Source: Bacteroidota bacterium
GTDB taxonomy: Bacteria > Bacteroidota > Bacteroidia > Chitinophagales > Chitinophagaceae
Direction of reading: 5' to 3'
Assembly (NCBI GenBank): GCA_023429365.1
Contig: JAEYVW010000162.1
Location: 1 to 26,337, forward strand
DNA length: 26,337 nt
Each line of letters begins with the position of its first letter. Positions within the stretch are counted from its first letter, which is position 1. Below the pieces are notes generated by a model, which made no database searches, was not told the origin of the DNA, and was given only the letters and a program-made list of their open reading frames with translations. Both the position numbers and the translations under genes were made by a program. Shown here one piece after another: positions 24,573 to 26,337 of the stretch.

Positions 24573-25133
24573 TCAGCCTTCAAATACAAAATTAGTCTGG
24601 CACTCCTTTAATCCCGGCAATACGAGATCCTTCTCAGATACAATTGCCTTGTCTGCAGGAATTTTCCAGTCGATATTAAGTGTGGGATCATCAAACCGGA
24701 TACCACCTTCTGATGCTTTGGAATAGAAATCGTCACATTTATATAGCACTTCCGCCCTTTCGCTAAGGACGGAAAATCCGTGTGCAAAACCGCGGGGGAC
24801 CAATAACTGCTTTTTATTTTCCGCCGACAACTCAATGGTGAAGTGTCGTCCGTAGCTCGGAGAACCCTGGCGAAGATCCACTACCGCATCCAGGATCGTA
24901 CCCGAAAGCACGCGCACGAGTTTCGTCTGCGCATTTGGGTTGAGCTGGAAATGCAATCCGCGGATCACACCATAGGAAGAAGAAGACTGGTTGTCCTGCA
25001 CAAAAACGATATCCACCCCCTCGTTCTTAAACACATCGGCGTTATAAGATTCAAAAAAGTATCCGCGGCTGTCTGCAAATACCTTGGGCTCATAGATCAG
25101 CAGCCCGTGTATATCGGTGGCTAAAAACGGCAT
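24573..25133 (-). CDS. rfbC: dTDP-4-dehydrorhamnose 3,5-epimerase
   Basis: This 186-residue cupin-fold enzyme epimerises dTDP-4-keto-6-deoxyglucose at C3 and C5, the third step to dTDP-L-rhamnose. The family signs are DSRGYFFESYN, the catalytic H61 in GVIRGLHFQ, LDAVVDLRQGSPSYG, VPRGFAHGFSVLS and YKCDDFY (131-137). The length is normal. It is joined to genes on both sides by single-base gaps, so it is co-translated with the dehydrogenase and rfbD. The partners rfbA and rfbB are not in the window. Confidence 0.96.
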   Translation of the reverse strand: MPFLATDIHGLLIYEPKVFADSRGYFFESYNADVFKNEGVDIVFVQDNQSSSSYGVIRGLHFQLNPNAQTKLVRVLSGTILDAVVDLRQGSPSYGRHFTIELSAENKKQLLVPRGFAHGFSVLSERAEVLYKCDDFYSKASEGGIRFDDPTLNIDWKIPADKAIVSEKDLVLPGLKECQTNFVFEG

Positions 25134-25134
25134 A

Positions 25135-26337
25135 CTACAGGCTCCAGTATTTTCTGTTCTTAATTTTGTTTCGATAAATTCCTTTCAGGTCGGCGATCAT
25201 AGCGTGAGGCCTGGTGATATCGGTGTAATAATCGTCGCCGAGACTTATATAGTCAGCATGCGGAACGGTGATGATCACCGCATCATAGTCCTTGCCTGTT
25301 TCGGGCGTCAGGCTAAATCCATATTCGTGCTGTAATTCATCGGAATCAGCATAGGGATCTTCCACGTCAACATTCACATAGAAAGCTTTCAGCGCTTTGA
25401 CCACATCTGCCACCTTTGAATTACGGATATCGCTTACATTTTCTTTGAACGTCGCGCCTTTGATCAGGACCCTGGCAGTTTTCACATTACCATCCGTTTT
25501 GATGATATGTTGTACTACTTTCTGTGCCACATAGCTTGCCATATCATCATTGATGGTACGACCCGCGAGTATCACCTGTGACTTATATCCCAACTCATTC
25601 GCTTTGTGTGTGAGGTAATAAGGATCCACACCGATGCAATGCCCGCCTACCAGGCCGGGTTGAAATTTGAGGAAGTTCCACTTGGTACCAGCTGCTTCCA
25701 GCACCTCAAATGTATTGATGTCCATTTTATCGAAAATAATAGACAGCTCATTCATCAGTGCGATATTTAAATCACGTTGTGTGTTCTCGATGATCTTAGC
25801 GGCTTCTGCGACCTTGATGCAGGATGCCCTGTGAACACCGGCCTTAACAACAAGTTCGTAGGTCTTGGCGATATTCTCCAGCGACACGTCATCACAACCC
25901 GAAACAACTTTCACGATACTGCTCAGGGTATGATTCTTATCACCCGGGTTGATCCGCTCGGGGGAATAACCCAGTTTAAAGTCAACAACATTTTTCAGTC
26001 CGGAGATTTTTTCGATGATTGGAAGGCAGTCCTCCTCGGTGCAGCCTGGATAAACGGTCGACTCGAAAACTACATAGTCTCCTTTCTTGATCACTTTACC
26101 TATGGTTTCAGAAGCGCGTTGAACAGGTACCAGGTCAGGTACGTTATGCTCATCCACCGGTGTAGGCACGGCTACTATATAAAATTTCGCTTTTTTGAGG
26201 GTTTCGAGGTTATTGGTAAATTCGATATCGCAGCCTTCAAAAGCTTCTTTCTCCAATTCGTTACTGGGATCGATGCCCTGCTTCATCAGTTCTACGCGTT
26301 TGGCATTGATGTCAAATCCAATCACCGATATCTTCTT
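25135..26337 (-). CDS. Nucleotide-sugar dehydrogenase, TviB/WbpO-like (5' end outside window)
   Basis: The frame runs open to the window's right edge; the part seen begins KKISVIGFDINAKRVEL, so the first Rossmann GxGYVGLP segment is missing. A GTG at 26325 is not the real start. About 400 residues remain. Visible are VAVPTPVDEHNVPDL, ESTVYPGCTEE, SPERINPGDKNHTL and the catalytic-cysteine motif GGHCIGVDPYYLTHKA. The family oxidises C6 of UDP-N-acetylhexosamines or UDP-hexoses to uronic acids for capsule or O-antigen. The HCIGVDPYYL form favours the N-acetylhexosamine (TviB/WbpO) group; the exact sugar is not certain. It precedes rfbC by 1 nt. Confidence 0.9.
   Translation of the reverse strand, partial: KKISVIGFDINAKRVELMKQGIDPSNELEKEAFEGCDIEFTNNLETLKKAKFYIVAVPTPVDEHNVPDLVPVQRASETIGKVIKKGDYVVFESTVYPGCTEEDCLPIIEKISGLKNVVDFKLGYSPERINPGDKNHTLSSIVKVVSGCDDVSLENIAKTYELVVKAGVHRASCIKVAEAAKIIENTQRDLNIALMNELSIIFDKMDINTFEVLEAAGTKWNFLKFQPGLVGGHCIGVDPYYLTHKANELGYKSQVILAGRTINDDMASYVAQKVVQHIIKTDGNVKTARVLIKGATFKENVSDIRNSKVADVVKALKAFYVNVDVEDPYADSDELQHEYGFSLTPETGKDYDAVIITVPHADYISLGDDYYTDITRPHAMIADLKGIYRNKIKNRKYWSL

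Overview
The window looks like chromosome from a member of the Bacteroidota, most likely family Chitinophagaceae. Three things point there. There is a type IX secretion (T9SS) C25-family sortase beside a PorV/PorQ-family barrel. Several genes carry Bacteroidota-type promoters (TTTG, about 19-20 nt, then TAnnTTTG). Shine-Dalgarno (SD) sequences are absent in front of almost every gene except rpsU. No insertion sequence, prophage, CRISPR array or plasmid gene was seen; this is mainly core and housekeeping DNA.

Layout. (1) 1-1683, minus strand: rpsU (bS21), a XerC/D-type tyrosine recombinase, and a short RaiA/HPF hibernation factor cut by the window start. (2) 1858-7290, plus strand: ribE followed closely by acyltransferase-3, a SAM methyltransferase, a Dol-P-glucose-synthase-like GT2 and a YfhO-family membrane protein. 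These are probably one transcript for lipid-linked sugar transfer and glycan decoration. (3) 7263-13522, minus strand: a PorV/PorQ-family barrel and a 1700-residue PorU/PorU2-type sortase. (4) 13728-15654, plus strand: tyrS and a small alpha/beta hydrolase. A G-free 20-bp tandem repeat follows. (5) 15735-19508: divergent cphB (cyanophycinase) and cphA (cyanophycin synthetase), a nitrogen storage and recovery pair. (6) 19509-20017: a cluster of 71-bp imperfect palindromes, then tRNA-Gln(TTG) with its own promoter and terminator. (7) 20047-23430: a DinB-family protein (minus), a TonB-dependent receptor and a secreted DUF3108-like protein (plus). (8) 23687-26337, minus strand: a truncated nucleotide-sugar dehydrogenase, rfbC and rfbD, joined by 1-nt gaps, at the end of a surface-polysaccharide operon that enters from the right.

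How the genes fit together. Regions 2, 3 and 8 all concern the cell envelope: glycan building blocks, lipid-linked sugar transfer and T9SS cargo attachment. Region 1 is translation control; its rpsU leader has a strong SD inside a small hairpin, which fits the bS21 autoregulation described in Bacteroidota. The most unusual items are the rpsU leader, the nested palindrome cluster after cphA, the GT2-YfhO cassette, the extra domains in the long sortase, and the possibly leaderless ribE promoter.
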